DNA of 64,000 nucleotides from Neocallimastix lanati (nom. inval.) (GCA_016946835.1 JACVTC010000143.1:327501-391500), one strand, 5' to 3'; shown: positions 24,172 to 37,882, counted from the stretch's first letter. A program made the numbers and translations. Notes: generated by a model not told the origin, from the letters alone.

Positions 24172-24434
24172 AAAGTATATTTTTTTAATTAATTATTCAT
24201 AATTATAAATAGGATAGTTTATATTAGAATATATAAATCAATATAAACAAGTATATTATGTTCATATTTAAAAATTTATACATTAAAAAATTTATAATTT
24301 CAAAAGTATATTTTTTTAATTAATTATTCATAATTATAAATAGGATAGTTTATATTAGAATATATAAATCAATATAAACAAGTATATTATGTTCATATTT
24401 AAAAATTTATACATTAAAAAATTTATAATTTCAA
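24172..24434. repeat. Tandem duplication of a 131-bp segment
   Basis: The segment from AAAGTATATTTTTTTAATTA to AAAATTTATAATTTCAA at 24172-24302 is repeated almost exactly at 24303-24434. The near-identity indicates a recent event. Confidence 0.85.
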
Positions 24435-25399
24435 TTGAAGAATTTCTAATATTTGCATATAATTTATATATTTATATATTTATATATTTATATATTTATA
24501 CATTTACACATATACATATACAAATTCATTATTTTTTTTTGATTAAAAAAAAAAAAAAATTAGGAAAAAGAAAATGAGTTTTGTGTATTTTAAAATTTGA
24601 TTATATTACAATCAATGAACATATATTAATATATATTAAATATAATATATTAATTACAAATCCTATTCACTTATTTTTAGGAATATTTTATTCTATATTA
24701 AATTAATTGTATTATAATATTCTATTAATAAAATATTATAAATCAGGCTTTTTGTGTAATATATTAATCATCACCAGTTTTACATATTAAATAAAATTCT
24801 ATTGAGTATTAAAGTATTTTAATATATATCAATTATTTATATTAGGCTATTTATTGTAATGAATAGGATATAAAAATTGTTCTTAATGAATATTATAGTA
24901 TTTAGGTATAATAAATATAAATTAATATTAAATAGTATTTAGTATAATAAAAATCATAAATTAATATTAAATAATATTTAGTATAATAAATATTTTGAAT
25001 AAATATAGAATAGTATAAAGCATAATAAATATTTTGAATTAATATTTAATAGTAACTTGTATAATAAATATCATAAATTAATATTAAATAGTAAATAGTA
25101 TAAGGTATAATAAATATTTTGAATTAATAAATAGTAAATAGTAAAATAAATATTATATATTAATACTAATTGAATAAATATTAATATTTATTGTGTTAAT
25201 ATTATTCTTATTGTCATTAATTAAATTTAATAAATATTAATATATTATTTAAAGTATATTATATATGAATTGAAATATATTATATATTTATTAAAAAAAT
25301 ATTGAAATTTTATTAGAATCCAACAAAATCTATTGTTTGTATATAATAATTTTTATATTTTCTATATATAAATTATATTATTATATATTATATAGTATT

Positions 25400-25556
25400 A
25401 ATATATTCATTATATTTAATATATATTATAATAAATTAAAAATAATATTGAATAAAGTTAATTAGTAATTATTTATATATTATTAAATTAATTATATTTA
25501 ACATATATTATAATAAATTAAAAATAATATTAAATAAAGTTAATTAGTAATTCTTA
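25400..25556. repeat. Tandem duplication, about 86-bp period
   Basis: TATTATAATAAATTAAAAAT with AATATTGAATAAAGTTAATT and AGTAATT occurs twice with minor differences (about 25420 and 25506). Confidence 0.75.
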
Positions 25557-27421
25557 TTTTTATTTATTTATTTATTTATTTATTATTATTATTTTTTTAA
25601 CTTATTTTTATATATTATAAAATATTTATTAATATTTAATATTCTTAAATTCTTTTATATTACTACATATATTTTTTAATATATGTTATCAGATAGTATA
25701 AGGCCAGAATTATAGCTAATTTTGATAAAAAAAAAGGTTTACGAAATAATATTTTTAATTAATTATTAATTAAAAAAATTTAAAAAGTATTTATTAATTA
25801 TTTTTATTTTTAAAAGTAATTAATTTTCTCTTCATATATATATTTATATATACTTTTTTTTTAAAATTTTTTTTTTTTTTTATTTTGAAATCATTGTTGT
25901 TGTTATTTAAAAAAATATAATTTTTATTTTTTAAATAAAAAAAAAAAAAAAAAAAGAAAAGGATTATAATTATAAAGTTATTTTGTTTTGTATTATTAAT
26001 CTTTTCTTTTCAATATTTGTTTAATACTATTTAAAATTATTTAATTTAAATAAAAATAAAAAGTACTAATTAAATAATCTTAGACAAGTAATAAATTAAG
26101 TGATATTAGAATAAAAATTTAATTAAAAGAAAAAATAAAAGTAATAATATAATCAATACAATAATTTCGTAAACAAACAAACAAATAAAAAAGAATAGTT
26201 AAATATATATTTATAAAATTATATATTTGATATATATAAATTATAAACTGAATAACTAATCTAATTGTAAAGAAAAAATTTAGTATTGAAAGTATAATAT
26301 ATATTTTATATTTATATTTTCTTTAATACATATCAAAAAAAAAAAAAAAAAAAGAAAAAAAAATAACTATCCAAACTATTTATATAAATATATTAATATA
26401 AACAAAATTTATTATATTAATATATTTTTTTTTGTCATAAAAAATTACTATTTATTTATTTTTTTATTTATTTATTTCGATTTATTATTTTTAAATACAC
26501 ACTATTTATTTTCTTTAAATTATACAGTAAAACCTTTTTAATAATAATATTCAAATAAAAATCTAAATATTTTTTGTATTATTTAGATATTTGGTTTTTT
26601 ATTTACTTAATTTTATTTTATTATAAAAAAGACAATAAATAATTAATTAGAATTTTCCTCTTTTTAAACTTTAAAGAGTAGAAAAGTATCTATTTATGTA
26701 AAAAGTAAATATAAACATTTATTTTGTAAAAAAATAAATATAAGTAAATATTAGAAAAATATTTAGGAATAAAATAGTATTATTACCTTTTTTTTTAAAA
26801 AGGAAAGAAATAAGAAAAAATAAGTGTGTTGGGCATTCAAATAAATATAAAAAAAATAAAGATATAGGATAAAGTTGGAAAAAAAAATTAATAAGAAAAT
26901 AAAAACAAAAAATCGAAATATATCCAAATAATAAATAATTATAAAACGAAAAACGAAGCAAAACAAAAAAGCAAAAACAAGTATATATAAGTAAATATCA
27001 AAAAAAAAAGATAAAAAACAGTTATATTCGATTTAATTAAAAGTAATATTTATAGTGTAGTGCAAAACTAAATTTTGTAGAATAAATTTACACGGTTTAA
27101 CAAAAAAAAAAGTTAATATTGTAAATATTTTTTTGTGTAGCATTACGTTAAATAAAATAATATAAGAAAGTAATATATAGTAAATAGTATAAAATAATTA
27201 AAATTTTTTTATTATATATACCTTTAGATATTTCCATATAAAAAAAAAAGTGATATATCACTATATAAATATTAAATATAAATATTAAATAAATTAATAC
27301 TTTTACTTTAAAATTAAAAGTAAAGCGAAATCTATCTATTTAAAAAAATATAAAGTGTCTCTTTTTCAGTAAATATTATTATTGAAAATTCAGAATTTTA
27401 CAAAATTGGAAGGAAGACGAA

Positions 27422-27690
27422 GTAAGTATGAAATTATGATAAAGAATATCAATAATAGAAAATAAATATGATAACAATAAATAAATAAATAAAAAATAAA
27501 TAAATAATAAATAAATAATATATAAATTATAAATATATAATAAATGGATTATAAATAAATAATAAATAAATATATAATAAATGCTAAATAATTATTTATT
27601 TTATTTTATAAATAAAAAAATAAATATAAATTTGGAATATTTATTTTATATATTATTTAATAATATTTATAATATAAAAAAACAAAACAG
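27422..27690 (+). other. Probable 5'-UTR intron of the CCCH gene
   Basis: GACGAA|GTAAGTATG at 27416-27430 is the strongest donor in the region. AACAAAACAG ending at 27690 is an acceptor 6 nt before the start codon at 27697. The intervening 269 nt are much more AT-rich than the flanking leader. No upstream in-frame coding is visible, so the intron would lie in the leader. Confidence 0.55.
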
Positions 27691-27696
27691 AAAAAA

Positions 27697-30600
27697 ATGA
27701 AAAGACAAACTACACAATCAAAGAATAATTTACCACCAAGAATTAATACTCCAAATAATCCGGATTTTATTAAGGATTATTTTAGTGGAGGTCAACATCC
27801 ACTCTCTCCATTTTCCCCATCAAGTGCTATGGATAATAATATGTTTAACAATATGTATTTTCCAAATAACCAGATGTTACATGCAAATAGTCCAATGTAC
27901 AAAACTGTTGATGCTATTGAGAATTATGATGTAGGTGATGGAAATAAGAATAAAACTATTGTTAGAGGAATTTCATCTCCAAATACTCCAATACATCCAA
28001 TGAATGAAGTAAATCAATTTAACATTCCAATTCAACAATTCCGAAATGGTTATGAAATGTATGGTGATCCTCAACAACCATTAATGACACCTCCTCCATA
28101 TATGCGTGGTAATGGTCCATTTATGAATGGTGGTCATCATGGTAAAGAGAATATGATGGGTATGAATCACTTAAAGGACCGTAATAATAATTTATTAAGC
28201 CCAGTTGTAATGGAAAATACTGGTGGTGCTCAAAATAATAAAAAGGCAAATTTATACAAGACTGAACTTTGCCGTTCTTTTGAAGAAACAGGTCATTGTC
28301 GTTATGGCTCAAAATGTCAATTTGCCCATTCAGAAAGTGAACTTCGTCATGTGGAACGTCATCCAAAATATAAGACTGAAATGTGTAAAACATTTTGGGA
28401 ATTGGGTACCTGTCCTTACGGTAAACGTTGTTGTTTTATTCACACACTTCGTGAGGATGCTCCAGGTCGTACTACGCCTTCAACACCAACAAAGAATATT
28501 GAAAAGAAAACATTACCGGATGCCAATGCTAATATTAATTTGAGTAAGAAGAAGGAAAACACAAGTGAAACTACAAATAATTTGTCTGAAGGGGAAACCA
28601 TTGCTGTTACAAGTGAAGAAGGTGAAAATACCGGAAATAATCGCAGCCGTAGTGATAGTGGTAGTACTGCTGCAAGTATTACTGAGGAAGTTATTTCTAC
28701 TGCTGAAAAGGATGATCAAAAAAATCAAGATGAATCTAATAAGGATTCTGAGGGAGAAAAAGAAACATCAAAGAATGAAGATAAAAAGGAAGGAACTGAT
28801 AAAAATGAATCTGATACTGCTACAAGCATTACTAATTCAAAAGATCAGACCAAAACTACTGGTACAGCAGCAGTGACTATTAAAACCAATAATAACATAG
28901 GTAATAAAGGAATAGCTTCATCTTTTGATGCCATGACCAAAACACCAACAACAAATCAAACCTTTAATTATTCTACTTCTATAGGTGGATCAATAATGAA
29001 TAATGGTAATAGTAATGGTGTTCAACATCGTAAAATGAGTACTTCACTTCAACGTCAAAATCCAAGAATGAATACATCAAAACTAAGTGCCGATATGAAT
29101 AATTATAATGGTATATTAGGTATGAATTCTATGTCTTATCAACCAAATTCACCATTAGATCCAGAGTTTATGTTTAATGGAAATGATAAGACAGGCATTA
29201 ATGGAATGAGTACTTCTTTCCCTACAAATCCAGATTTTCTTGATGATAAAACGATGATGAAACTACAAAATTTAAATATTCACACTTCCTTACCACATAC
29301 TCCTATAAATGGACAACGTACCCCACAATCAAATCAAGGTGTCATGAGTCCACTTTCTTCTTCATTTAATCAAAATTTCTTTATGAAGCAACCATTAAAT
29401 GTTAGTACCGCTCAGAATAGTTCAAACCTTTTCTTAAAGCAAACTACTGGAACTGCTTCACCATTTGCTTCAGGTACTCCAAATTCCTTCCTCAGTCCAA
29501 AACAAACTCATATGGGATTACCAGGTATTCCACCATTAATGGATGATGAAACTGGCAGTTTTAAGGGTTCTGTTTCTGGAAAAGGAAGTGATTTTGGTGA
29601 CGAAACTAGATCAAATGCTACAGAGGAGGCTTCAACTACATCTTCTGTTAATAATAGTAACAACCTTTTTGTTAAACAAGCCATTAGTGCTCCTAAGCCT
29701 GGAACGCCACAATCTTTCTTAAAAGTTTCTCAAAAACCATCTACCCCAAATAATCCATCCTTCCTTCCATCCACTCCACAATCAATTTCCACTGGTTTCT
29801 TACTTAATAATGGAAGTGCCTCTCCATTACCAAGTAATAGGATGGGTACCTCTTTACCATCTACACCAATTCATCCTAATAATAGTTTTAATCCTTCTGC
29901 CATCGAAGATATTTTCAATGGTAACAATACTATTATAAATGATTTTAGTAGAAGTACAGGTTCTGGTATTAATGTAGCTGCCTCACCATTTACTCCTTCA
30001 AATGATCTTTCACAATACATGGTACAAATGGCTTCTGCTCGTGAGAATAGTGCTGGAATTCAATCGCTTGAAAATATTAAGAGTCCATCACAACTTTTTT
30101 ATCGACCAACATCTAATTCTATTAGTGCCATTAATACTACACCCAGTGCTAAAAGTAATGGTGGATTTGGTAGTATGACTATGGGTGGTATTGGTATGGG
30201 AAAGTTTAGATCAGAAAGTATTGACTATGGTATGTTAAGCCCAAATGGTTTTAATTCATTTTTAAGTGGAGGAAATCCGGTCTCTTCACCAGTTAATGCA
30301 TTTAATAATTCTCTTGCCTCATCCTTCAGTAATTCATTCCTTGCAAATAAGATGAGGTCTGAAAGTGTTGATTTTGGACAATTAGGAAGTTTCAATAATA
30401 AAGAGAATAGTTTAGTTGGTTCTTTACCATCCATTCCTTTCATATCTAAAAATGAAGGAATTCCAGATTCTCCATTTTCAAATCATGGTTCTATGCATGG
30501 ATCTCCACTTCCTTCAACCACCAACACTACCACATTAAATGATATGAGTGGTGGTATGGAAAATTTTATGAATGGAGGAAGACGTAAAAGTTTTCCAGAA

Positions 30601-30873
30601 TCTAGTTTAATGCCAAATCGTTTACCAACTGTTCCAGAAGGTAGACATCCCAAAATAGTTGAAGAGGAAGAGGAACATCTTTTCAATAATAATAATCTTA
30701 CTGATGAAGGTATTTTAAAATTTTCTAAGGAACATTTTGGTTTAGATGATGCTCATTCTAAATCTTTATTAGGAGGACAAGGTAGTGGTGCTATGGATAT
30801 TAATGGAAGTATTTTAGGAGGAAGTGTATTTTCTCCAATGAGTCCATCTTCTAATTTAAATAATTTTTTTTAA
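27697..30873 (+). CDS. TTP/Zfs1-type tandem CCCH zinc-finger protein
   Basis: A single coding exon of 1058 aa. Two CX8CX5CX3H fingers sit near the N-terminus. Finger 1 uses C192, C201, C207 and H211; finger 2 uses C230, C239, C245 and H249. Each is preceded by a YKTEL/YKTEM lead-in, with an 18-residue linker. This is the signature of the TIS11/tristetraprolin family, whose fungal members bind AU-rich elements in 3' UTRs and promote mRNA decay. Flanking regions are long, Ser/Thr/Asn/Pro-rich and probably disordered, with many TP/SP sites and repeated TPxxxxSFL-type motifs. Two near-identical motifs (RSESIDYG near residue 838, RSESVDFG near 888) look like phosphosites. It ends LNNFF. At 1058 aa it is much longer than animal or yeast relatives (about 300-450 aa). 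The start follows an A-rich leader and a stop-rich intron. In an AU-rich transcriptome its target choice is an open question. Confidence 0.93.
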   Translation: MKRQTTQSKNNLPPRINTPNNPDFIKDYFSGGQHPLSPFSPSSAMDNNMFNNMYFPNNQMLHANSPMYKTVDAIENYDVGDGNKNKTIVRGISSPNTPIHPMNEVNQFNIPIQQFRNGYEMYGDPQQPLMTPPPYMRGNGPFMNGGHHGKENMMGMNHLKDRNNNLLSPVVMENTGGAQNNKKANLYKTELCRSFEETGHCRYGSKCQFAHSESELRHVERHPKYKTEMCKTFWELGTCPYGKRCCFIHTLREDAPGRTTPSTPTKNIEKKTLPDANANINLSKKKENTSETTNNLSEGETIAVTSEEGENTGNNRSRSDSGSTAASITEEVISTAEKDDQKNQDESNKDSEGEKETSKNEDKKEGTDKNESDTATSITNSKDQTKTTGTAAVTIKTNNNIGNKGIASSFDAMTKTPTTNQTFNYSTSIGGSIMNNGNSNGVQHRKMSTSLQRQNPRMNTSKLSADMNNYNGILGMNSMSYQPNSPLDPEFMFNGNDKTGINGMSTSFPTNPDFLDDKTMMKLQNLNIHTSLPHTPINGQRTPQSNQGVMSPLSSSFNQNFFMKQPLNVSTAQNSSNLFLKQTTGTASPFASGTPNSFLSPKQTHMGLPGIPPLMDDETGSFKGSVSGKGSDFGDETRSNATEEASTTSSVNNSNNLFVKQAISAPKPGTPQSFLKVSQKPSTPNNPSFLPSTPQSISTGFLLNNGSASPLPSNRMGTSLPSTPIHPNNSFNPSAIEDIFNGNNTIINDFSRSTGSGINVAASPFTPSNDLSQYMVQMASARENSAGIQSLENIKSPSQLFYRPTSNSISAINTTPSAKSNGGFGSMTMGGIGMGKFRSESIDYGMLSPNGFNSFLSGGNPVSSPVNAFNNSLASSFSNSFLANKMRSESVDFGQLGSFNNKENSLVGSLPSIPFISKNEGIPDSPFSNHGSMHGSPLPSTTNTTTLNDMSGGMENFMNGGRRKSFPESSLMPNRLPTVPEGRHPKIVEEEEEHLFNNNNLTDEGILKFSKEHFGLDDAHSKSLLGGQGSGAMDINGSILGGSVFSPMSPSSNLNNFF

Positions 30874-31419
30874 GATGAGAAGTTAAAGAAAAGAAATAAA
30901 AAAAAAAATAGATTTACTTATTCGCACCATTTATTTTTTTTTTCAAACTTAATCAGTAGTCGTTTTATATGGACCCATTTATAATTTCCAGAAAAAAAAA
31001 AAAAAAAAAAAAACAAGATAAAATTAAAAGAGTAAAATAAATTGATAATTTTAAACAAAAAAAAATTTTATAATTTTTTTTTATATTTTTTTGAATATTG
31101 CATAAAAATAATTTTTTTTTATAGCATCAACATATATTTATGGAGAGAAATAATAATAATAAAAAAAAAATAAATAAAACAAACCAAGATAAATCAAGAA
31201 AAAAAAAAAAAGAATAATGATAATGAACTACCTTATTTAAAAAGACTGATAAATTAAAAAAAAAAAGTTCAAATAGATTCATATATATTTTTTTCAATTT
31301 CTTTTTAAAGAATAGATAGTATTCAATTAATTTATTTTTAGAGTAGATATTCTTAATTTGTTTCAACCAATTAGAATGTATTCGAAAACAAAAAATATTT
31401 ATAAGATTATATAACATTA

Positions 31420-31450
<31 letters not shown>

Positions 31451-32718
31451 ATCAAGAAAAAATCAAAGTTAAACAATATTTATTAGAATTCTTCATTAAT
31501 TATTTATCTATTTATTATTTAATCACACAAATATTTATTAAATATTTATTTATCGATCGATCAATTAAATTAAGTAAACATTAAATTATTCCTTTTTTTT
31601 TTTTTTTTACTTTTTAATTTTTTTTTTTTTAAAAAAAAGAAAAAAAGATTGGTATTTTCAGTTTTATTTATTTAAATATTTATATATAATTAAAAAAAAA
31701 ATAATGTAATTTAAAAAATATTATTTATTCCAACAAAAATATACGAACAAAATGAGTAACAATAGTAAAAAGAGTGAAAAAAAAAAAGTAATTAAAAATA
31801 ACAACAACAAATTAATTTTTTTTTTTTTTTTTCATTTCTTTTTATTTAAATTATTCATGTTCATTTATAATTGTTGCGTAATGTTAATTAATTTTTCATT
31901 TTATGAATTGAAAGTTTAACAAAAAAAAAAAAAAAAAAAAAAAGTACAATATTTAAAATAATTAAAATTATTTAAGGTATTTTTGTTTAAAAAAAAAATT
32001 TTTTTTTATAGCAAATTCAAAATTTAAATTATTTAATTTAAAAATTATCAATGAAAATCTATTTTAAACCATTATTTAATTTATAAATATAATTTTTTTT
32101 AATTAATATTTAAATTTAAAATTTTATTATTTATTAAAAAAAAAAACATAATGCTATTATAAATAAATAAAAAAAAAAAAAAAAAAAAATTTAAAAAGAA
32201 ATCATAATGTTATTATAAAAATAATAATAATAATAATAAAAAAAAAAAGAATATTATTATTATTTTTTTTTATATAAATGAAATTTAAATTTTTTTAAAA
32301 AAAAGAAAAAAAAAAATATTATACAATAATAAGAATGAAAATTATTTAATTATTTATTAATAATGATAATGTAGTTTCAAAGTTCTGTATAATTAGTTTA
32401 AAAAATTATTTAAAAAAAATATATATATATTAAATAAATAAAAATAAATAAAAGATATAATATATATAAATTTTTTTTTTTTCTTTTATAAAATATGCAT
32501 AATAGGAATTAATTTTTTTAAAAATTATTATTTATATTTATATTTATATTTATATTTATATTTATATTTTTATTTGTATTTATATTTTTATTTGTATTTA
32601 TATTTTTATTTTAAAATTACTAAATAGTTAAAGAATTATACTATTATTATTATATATTATTATTATTATTATTATAATTATAAATATATATATATATAGT
32701 ATATAAAAATTCCACTAT
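30874..32718. other. AT-rich intergenic DNA
   Basis: Homopolymers, (TATATT)n and (TTTATA)n microsatellites near 32530-32610, and TA runs. The minus-strand open stretch 31127-31417 is poly-Phe/Leu/Lys. No gene or RNA is supported. Confidence 0.6.
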
Positions 32719-32848
32719 AAAATCTATTTTTATCTTTTGTATGGATAAATTGGTACATGTAAAATTAAAGTTTTAATTAAAATTGTGAAACCTATTTTAA
32801 ATGTTTATATTCAACAAATTTTATTTTTTCATTTTATTATCTTTATAG

Positions 32849-33863
32849 AGCTCATAAGTATTAATAAAATTATATATAAATTTATTTAAATATATTTAAA
32901 ATATAAAAAATAATAGATTATTGAAAACATATTAAAATATAAATATATATATATAAAATTATATATAAATTTATTTAAATATATTTAAAATATAAAAAAT
33001 AATAGATTATTGAAAAAATATTAAAATATAAATATATATATGTATTTTTTTTTTTTTTTTTTTATTTATTAGGTCAATTTTTTACTTGAATGTAAATAGA
33101 AGCTTATCGTTACTTAATTTGTGCTAAGGTATTAGATCAATTATAAGAATTTGAAATTAAACCTTCATATGAACGTTTATGTAGATCTTTATATAATAAT
33201 GCTAAAACTTCATCTCAAATGAAACTTTTATGGTCTACTGTTCTTATTAAGGCAGGTGGAAGACCAGATTTCATCAATAGTACTCATATTTCTAAAACTT
33301 GTAAAGAACTCTCTCAAAATAAACAATATGACGATATTTGTCATTTCGAAGATAATATTATGAATAAAATTGAAAAATCTTCAAATAAAGTTTCAAAAGA
33401 AAAGAAACATAAACAATTTAATTTAAATAAATCAAATTCTTTAAATTCTTTAAATTCTTTAAATTCTTTAAATCATTGGAAATCATTAAATTCACAAATT
33501 ACAAATATTCCTTCTCCAACTTTATTTGAATCATCAAATTTAACCTCAAATGAAACTTTAAACGTTGAAAACTCTTTAAAAGATGAAAGTTTATTAACAC
33601 CAATTAGTAATTATTCTTTAATTTCAAACGATGACTTTCAAACAAATTCTACTTCTCAAATTGAACCAATAGTTTCATCATCTATTCCAATCTTTTCAAC
33701 CGTATCTTCACTTCCTTCTAATCCATCTATTTCATGTATTTCATCAATTTCTTCTACTGAACCTCTTTACTATTTAACAACTTCTAATGAATTAATGAAT
33801 GGATATGAACAACCTTTAATTTATATTCAAGAATCATCTCAACAAATTATTTATTATTATTAA
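32849..33863 (+). pseudogene. Tandem-family gene, unit 1 (truncated pseudogene)
   Basis: Relative to units 2 and 3, this copy lacks the whole first exon: its upstream DNA jumps from the unit edge to the AGCTC microexon at 32849-32853. The donor after that microexon has changed from GTATGT to ATAAGT. The long exon (33100-33863) has an in-frame TAA at 33144-33146 where the others encode Lys (DQLKEFE). Downstream of that stop the frame is still open and highly similar, including RPDFINSTHISKT and the Asn-Ser-Leu repeats. A protein could only start at the internal ATG at 33219 (214 codons). It is therefore probably non-functional, though very recently so. Confidence 0.8.
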
Positions 33864-34429
33864 TGAAATAATCATATTAAAATTAATTAAACCTTAATAA
33901 TATATTTATTTATTTATTTATTTTAGATATAAAAGTAGTTAGAAATTATTATTTATTAATAAGTTATAAAAATTTATTAATTTTTTAAAAATAATATAGA
34001 ATTATTAATTATATAGTTATATTTATTTTTTTTCTTTCGTAATATTTAAGACATCATAATATTTTATTTAATATAGAATTTTTTTATTTAAACTAAATAG
34101 AATTGCATAGAACTAATTTTATTGGAATTTAAACTTTTAATATAGTAATCAATAATTATAATAAACTTCATAAACATATTTAATCTTTTATATTATTTAT
34201 TTATAAATAAAAAATTTTGATATTTAATATGAAATATACTAATAAAAATTATTAAATATTATATAATATAATATAAAATAAATAAAAATAAAAAAAAATA
34301 TTAAAAATAAAAATAATATAAAAAATAACTAAAAATAAAAAAAAATATAAAAAATAAAAATATTATTACACACTTATCAATATTTTTTTAATTTTTATTT
34401 ATTTTTCATTATATTATATAATAATTGTG

Positions 34430-35000
34430 TTATAATATTTTTATTCTTAAAATTTTATAATAAAAGTGTAATAAATGAGAATATAAAAATAAAAAGTTAT
34501 ACCTAAGAATCCCTTTAATTATAATAATTAAAATAAAAAAAAATATCAATATTTTTTTTTATTTTTATTTATTTTTCATTATTTTATATAATAAGTTTTT
34601 TATAATATTTTTATTCTTAAAATTTTATAATAAAAGTGTAATACATGAGAATATAAAAATAAAAAGTTATACCTAAGAATCCCTTTAACTATAATAATTA
34701 AAATAAAAAAAATATCAATATTTTTTTTTATTTTTATTTATTTTTCATTATATTATATAATAAGTTTGTTATAATATTTTTATTCTTAAAATTTTATAAT
34801 AAAAGTGTAATAAATGAGAATATAAAAATAAAAAGTTATACCTAAGAATCCCTTTAACTATAATAATTAAAATAAAAAAAAATATAATTAATTAATTCTT
34901 AAAAAAAATATAAAAAAAAAAAAAATTATATAGTATTTTAATTAAATTTTTTTTTTTTTTTTATTTTAATTATTATAGTTAAAGGGATTCTTAGTATCTT
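34430..35000. repeat. 170-bp tandem repeat (three copies) plus an inverted copy
   Basis: The core ACCTAAGAATCCCTTTAA recurs at 34501, 34671 and 34840, within units that also contain TTTTATTCTTAAAATTTTAT and ATGAGAATATAAAAATAAAA. At about 34963-34998 the same edge appears inverted (AATTATTATAGTTAAAGGGA then TTCTTAG), so the last copy can form a hairpin with ~30-bp arms. Units 2 and 3 of the array have only single fragments of it. Confidence 0.8.
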
Positions 35001-35364
35001 ATAAATTACTTTAAATGTATGAAGTATGATATTTTATAATAATAATTTTATCCATTTTAAGTTAAATGTAATAAATTATAATTTTTTTTATATTTTTTTA
35101 AAGAATTAATAAGTATATTATTATTATTATTATTATTATTATTGCTGTTGTTGTTGTTGTTATTATTTTTATTATAATTATAAATTATTCATTTTATATA
35201 AAAAATCAATAAAGTAAATGAAATAATGCTTAATAATTTATTTTTTTTTTAAAACTAATTAATGAATAATTTATTATAGATTACTTAAAAATGAATGAAA
35301 TTAATTACTATAAATTACTCTTATTTCAAATGTATGAAATTTATTACTATAAAATACTCTAATA

Positions 35365-35550
35365 TTTCAGAAGTATTAACATTATTTAAATTATTTAAAT
35401 TATTTCAGAAGTATTAACATTATTTAAATTATTTAAATTATTTCAGAAGTATTAACATTATTTAAATTATTTAAATTATTTCAGAAGTATTAACATTATT
35501 TAAATTATTTCAGAAGTATTAACATTATTTTAATTATTTCAAAAGTATTA
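35365..35550. repeat. 38/29-bp tandem repeat, five to six copies
   Basis: TTTCAGAAGTATTAACATTA recurs at 35365, 35403, 35441, 35479 and 35508, with a diverged copy at 35537. The equivalent place in unit 2 (about 38487) has one copy, so this expanded after unit duplication. Confidence 0.85.
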
Positions 35551-36634
35551 TATTTATTTTAATTATAATAGTGTGGAATACATTATTTACAAAGTATTAA
35601 TATTATTATACTATATTATATACTTTAATTTATAATTATAAATTATAAACTTTATATGAAAAACCCATATAAAATCTATAAAATCTATTTTTATCTTTTG
35701 TATAACCCTGGATAAAATGATACATGTAAAAATAAAGTTTTAATTAAAATTGTAATACCTTTTTTGAATTTTTATAAATAATAAAAATTTAAATTACGGT
35801 TGATATTTTATAAAAAATATATAATAATAATAAATATAAAAATAAATTTATTATAATATAAATATTTTGTAAATAATGTATTTCATATTTTTTTAACAAA
35901 CAATAATAAAACTAATATTAAAGTTTTAATTTAAATTGTAATACCTTTTTAAATTTTTATATTTATATAAATTTAAGATTTATTATTAAATTATGGTTGA
36001 TATTTTATAAAAAATATAATTAATTATAATTAATCTAAAAATAAATTTATTAGGTATAATTATTTACTTTGCAAAAAATAAAAATAAAAACAAAAAATAT
36101 TATAATATAAATATATAAATATTTTGTAAATAATGTATTCTATACTTTTTAACAAATAATAATAAAATATGCAAATATTTAGCTTTATAATTTTTAATTT
36201 CTAAATATAGATAATTAAAATAAATAAACATAATTAAATTAATTAATTATTTGCTTATTATTTAAATTTCAAAATAAATAAAATATTTTCAAACAATATT
36301 TATTTATATTTGATGTAAGATACTTTTTATTTATATTTTATTTTTAGAAATGTTTAATAAAAATATTAGCCGTTTAACATAAATAATAAATCATTAAATC
36401 ATTATTTAATAAAATTATTAAATAAAAATTATTTTGTATATAAATATTAAAAATATACTTATTTTTTTCCTTTTTTTATTTTATTTTTATTTTTATTATT
36501 AATCAAATAATAATTAAAAATTATATTATTAATTATAGTAATATACCAGTACCAGTATTGAAAATAATATAAGATAAAAATAAAAAAAAAATATCATAAA
36601 GTAGATAAAATTTTCTAATAAAATATATCTAAAA

Positions 36635-37882
36635 ATGCAAAAAATTAATTTATCTAATGCATATTTACAAAAGCAAAATACTTTTGTTGCTTTAGTCAAG
36701 GAGGTTCAATTTTCTTTAATTTCAAAAGAATACAAGAAACAAGGTTATTCTTTAAATGAATTCATTAAAATGAAATGGAATATTTCACAGTAAATATCAT
36801 TTATTAAATAAATATATTAATATAAATTTATATATAAATTTATATATATGAAATTTAATTAATAAATATTTATTTAATACTAAATTATTTAATATTTATT
36901 TAATATTTAATTTCTATTACGATAATTCAAATATTTTTATTTTTTTCAATTTATATTATTTATAGAGCTCGTATGTATTAATAAAATTATATATAAATTT
37001 AAATATATTTAAAATATAGAAAAAAGTGGATTATTGAAAAAATATTAAAATATAAATCTATATTTTTATTCTTTTTTTTTCCATTTATTAAATCAATTTT
37101 TTACTTTAATATAAATAGAAGCTTATCGTTACTTAATTTGTGCTAAGGTATTAGATCAATTAAAAGAATTTGAAATTAAACCTTCATATGAACGTTTATG
37201 TAGATCTTTATATAATAATGCTAAAACTTCATCTCAAATGAAACTTTTATGGTCTACTGTTCTTATTAAGGCAGGTGGAAGACCAGATTTCATCAATAGT
37301 ACTCATATTTCTAAAACTTGGAAAGAACTCTCTCAAAATAAACAATATGATGATATTTGCCATTTCGAAGATAATATTATAAATAAAATTGAAAAACTTT
37401 CAAATAAAGTTTCAAAAGAAAAGAAACATAAACAATTAAATTTAAATAAATCAAATTCTTTAAATTCTTTAAAATCTTTAAATTCTTTAAATCATTTGAA
37501 TTCATTAAATTCACAAATTACAAATATTCCTTCTCCAACTTTATCTGAATCATCAAATTTAACCTCAAATGAAACTTTAAATGACGAAAGCTTTTTAAAA
37601 GATGAAAGCTCATTAACACCAATTAGTAACTATTCTTCATTATCAAATGATGATTTTCAAACAAATTCTATTTCTCAAATTGAACCAATAATTTCATCAT
37701 CTATTCCAATCTTTTCAACCGTTTCATCACTTCCTTCTAATCCATCTATTTCATGTATTTCATCAATTCCTTCTACTAAACCTCTTTACTATTTAACGAC
37801 TTCTAATGAATTAATGAATGGATATGAACAACCTTTAATTTATATTCCAGAACCATTTCAACAAATTATTTATTATTATTAA
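36635..37882 (+). CDS. Tandem-family protein, unit 2 (unknown function, 5-nt microexon)
   Basis: Proposed exons are 36635-36789, the 5-nt AGCTC at 36966-36970, and 37119-37882, giving 307 aa. Exon 1 encodes MQKINLSNAYLQKQNTFVAL to KMKWNIS. The microexon bridges to QAQAYRYLICAKVLDQLKEF. Direct splicing from exon 1 to the long exon would shift frame, so the microexon is required. The N-terminal ~130 residues look like a compact helical domain. SLNEFIKMKWNISQAQAYRY followed by PSYERLCRSL loosely recalls helix-turn-helix/ParB-like regulators, but this is only a resemblance. Then come a Lys-rich stretch, NSL repeats and a Ser/Thr/Asn-rich tail ending PEPFQQIIYYY. There is no signal peptide or membrane segment. 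The start has an AAAAATG context shared with unit 3. Confidence 0.8.

Larger units (their letters stand above)
20757..27400. other. Long AT-rich gene desert
   Basis: Some 6.6 kb of A/T homopolymers, TA/TTA microsatellites and local duplications, without a supportable gene. All open stretches are poly-Phe/Ile/Tyr/Lys. A 27-bp block (GAGATTCATCTACATAAGAA..) is duplicated at 23527 and 23568. Loose 60-70-bp repeats of TTAATATTAAATAGTATTTA type fill 24900-25140. Confidence 0.6.

Noticed and set aside
28121-28876. Overlapping frames on both strands within the CCCH gene
   Set aside because: Shadows of the 1058-codon gene; the true frame contains the canonical zinc fingers.
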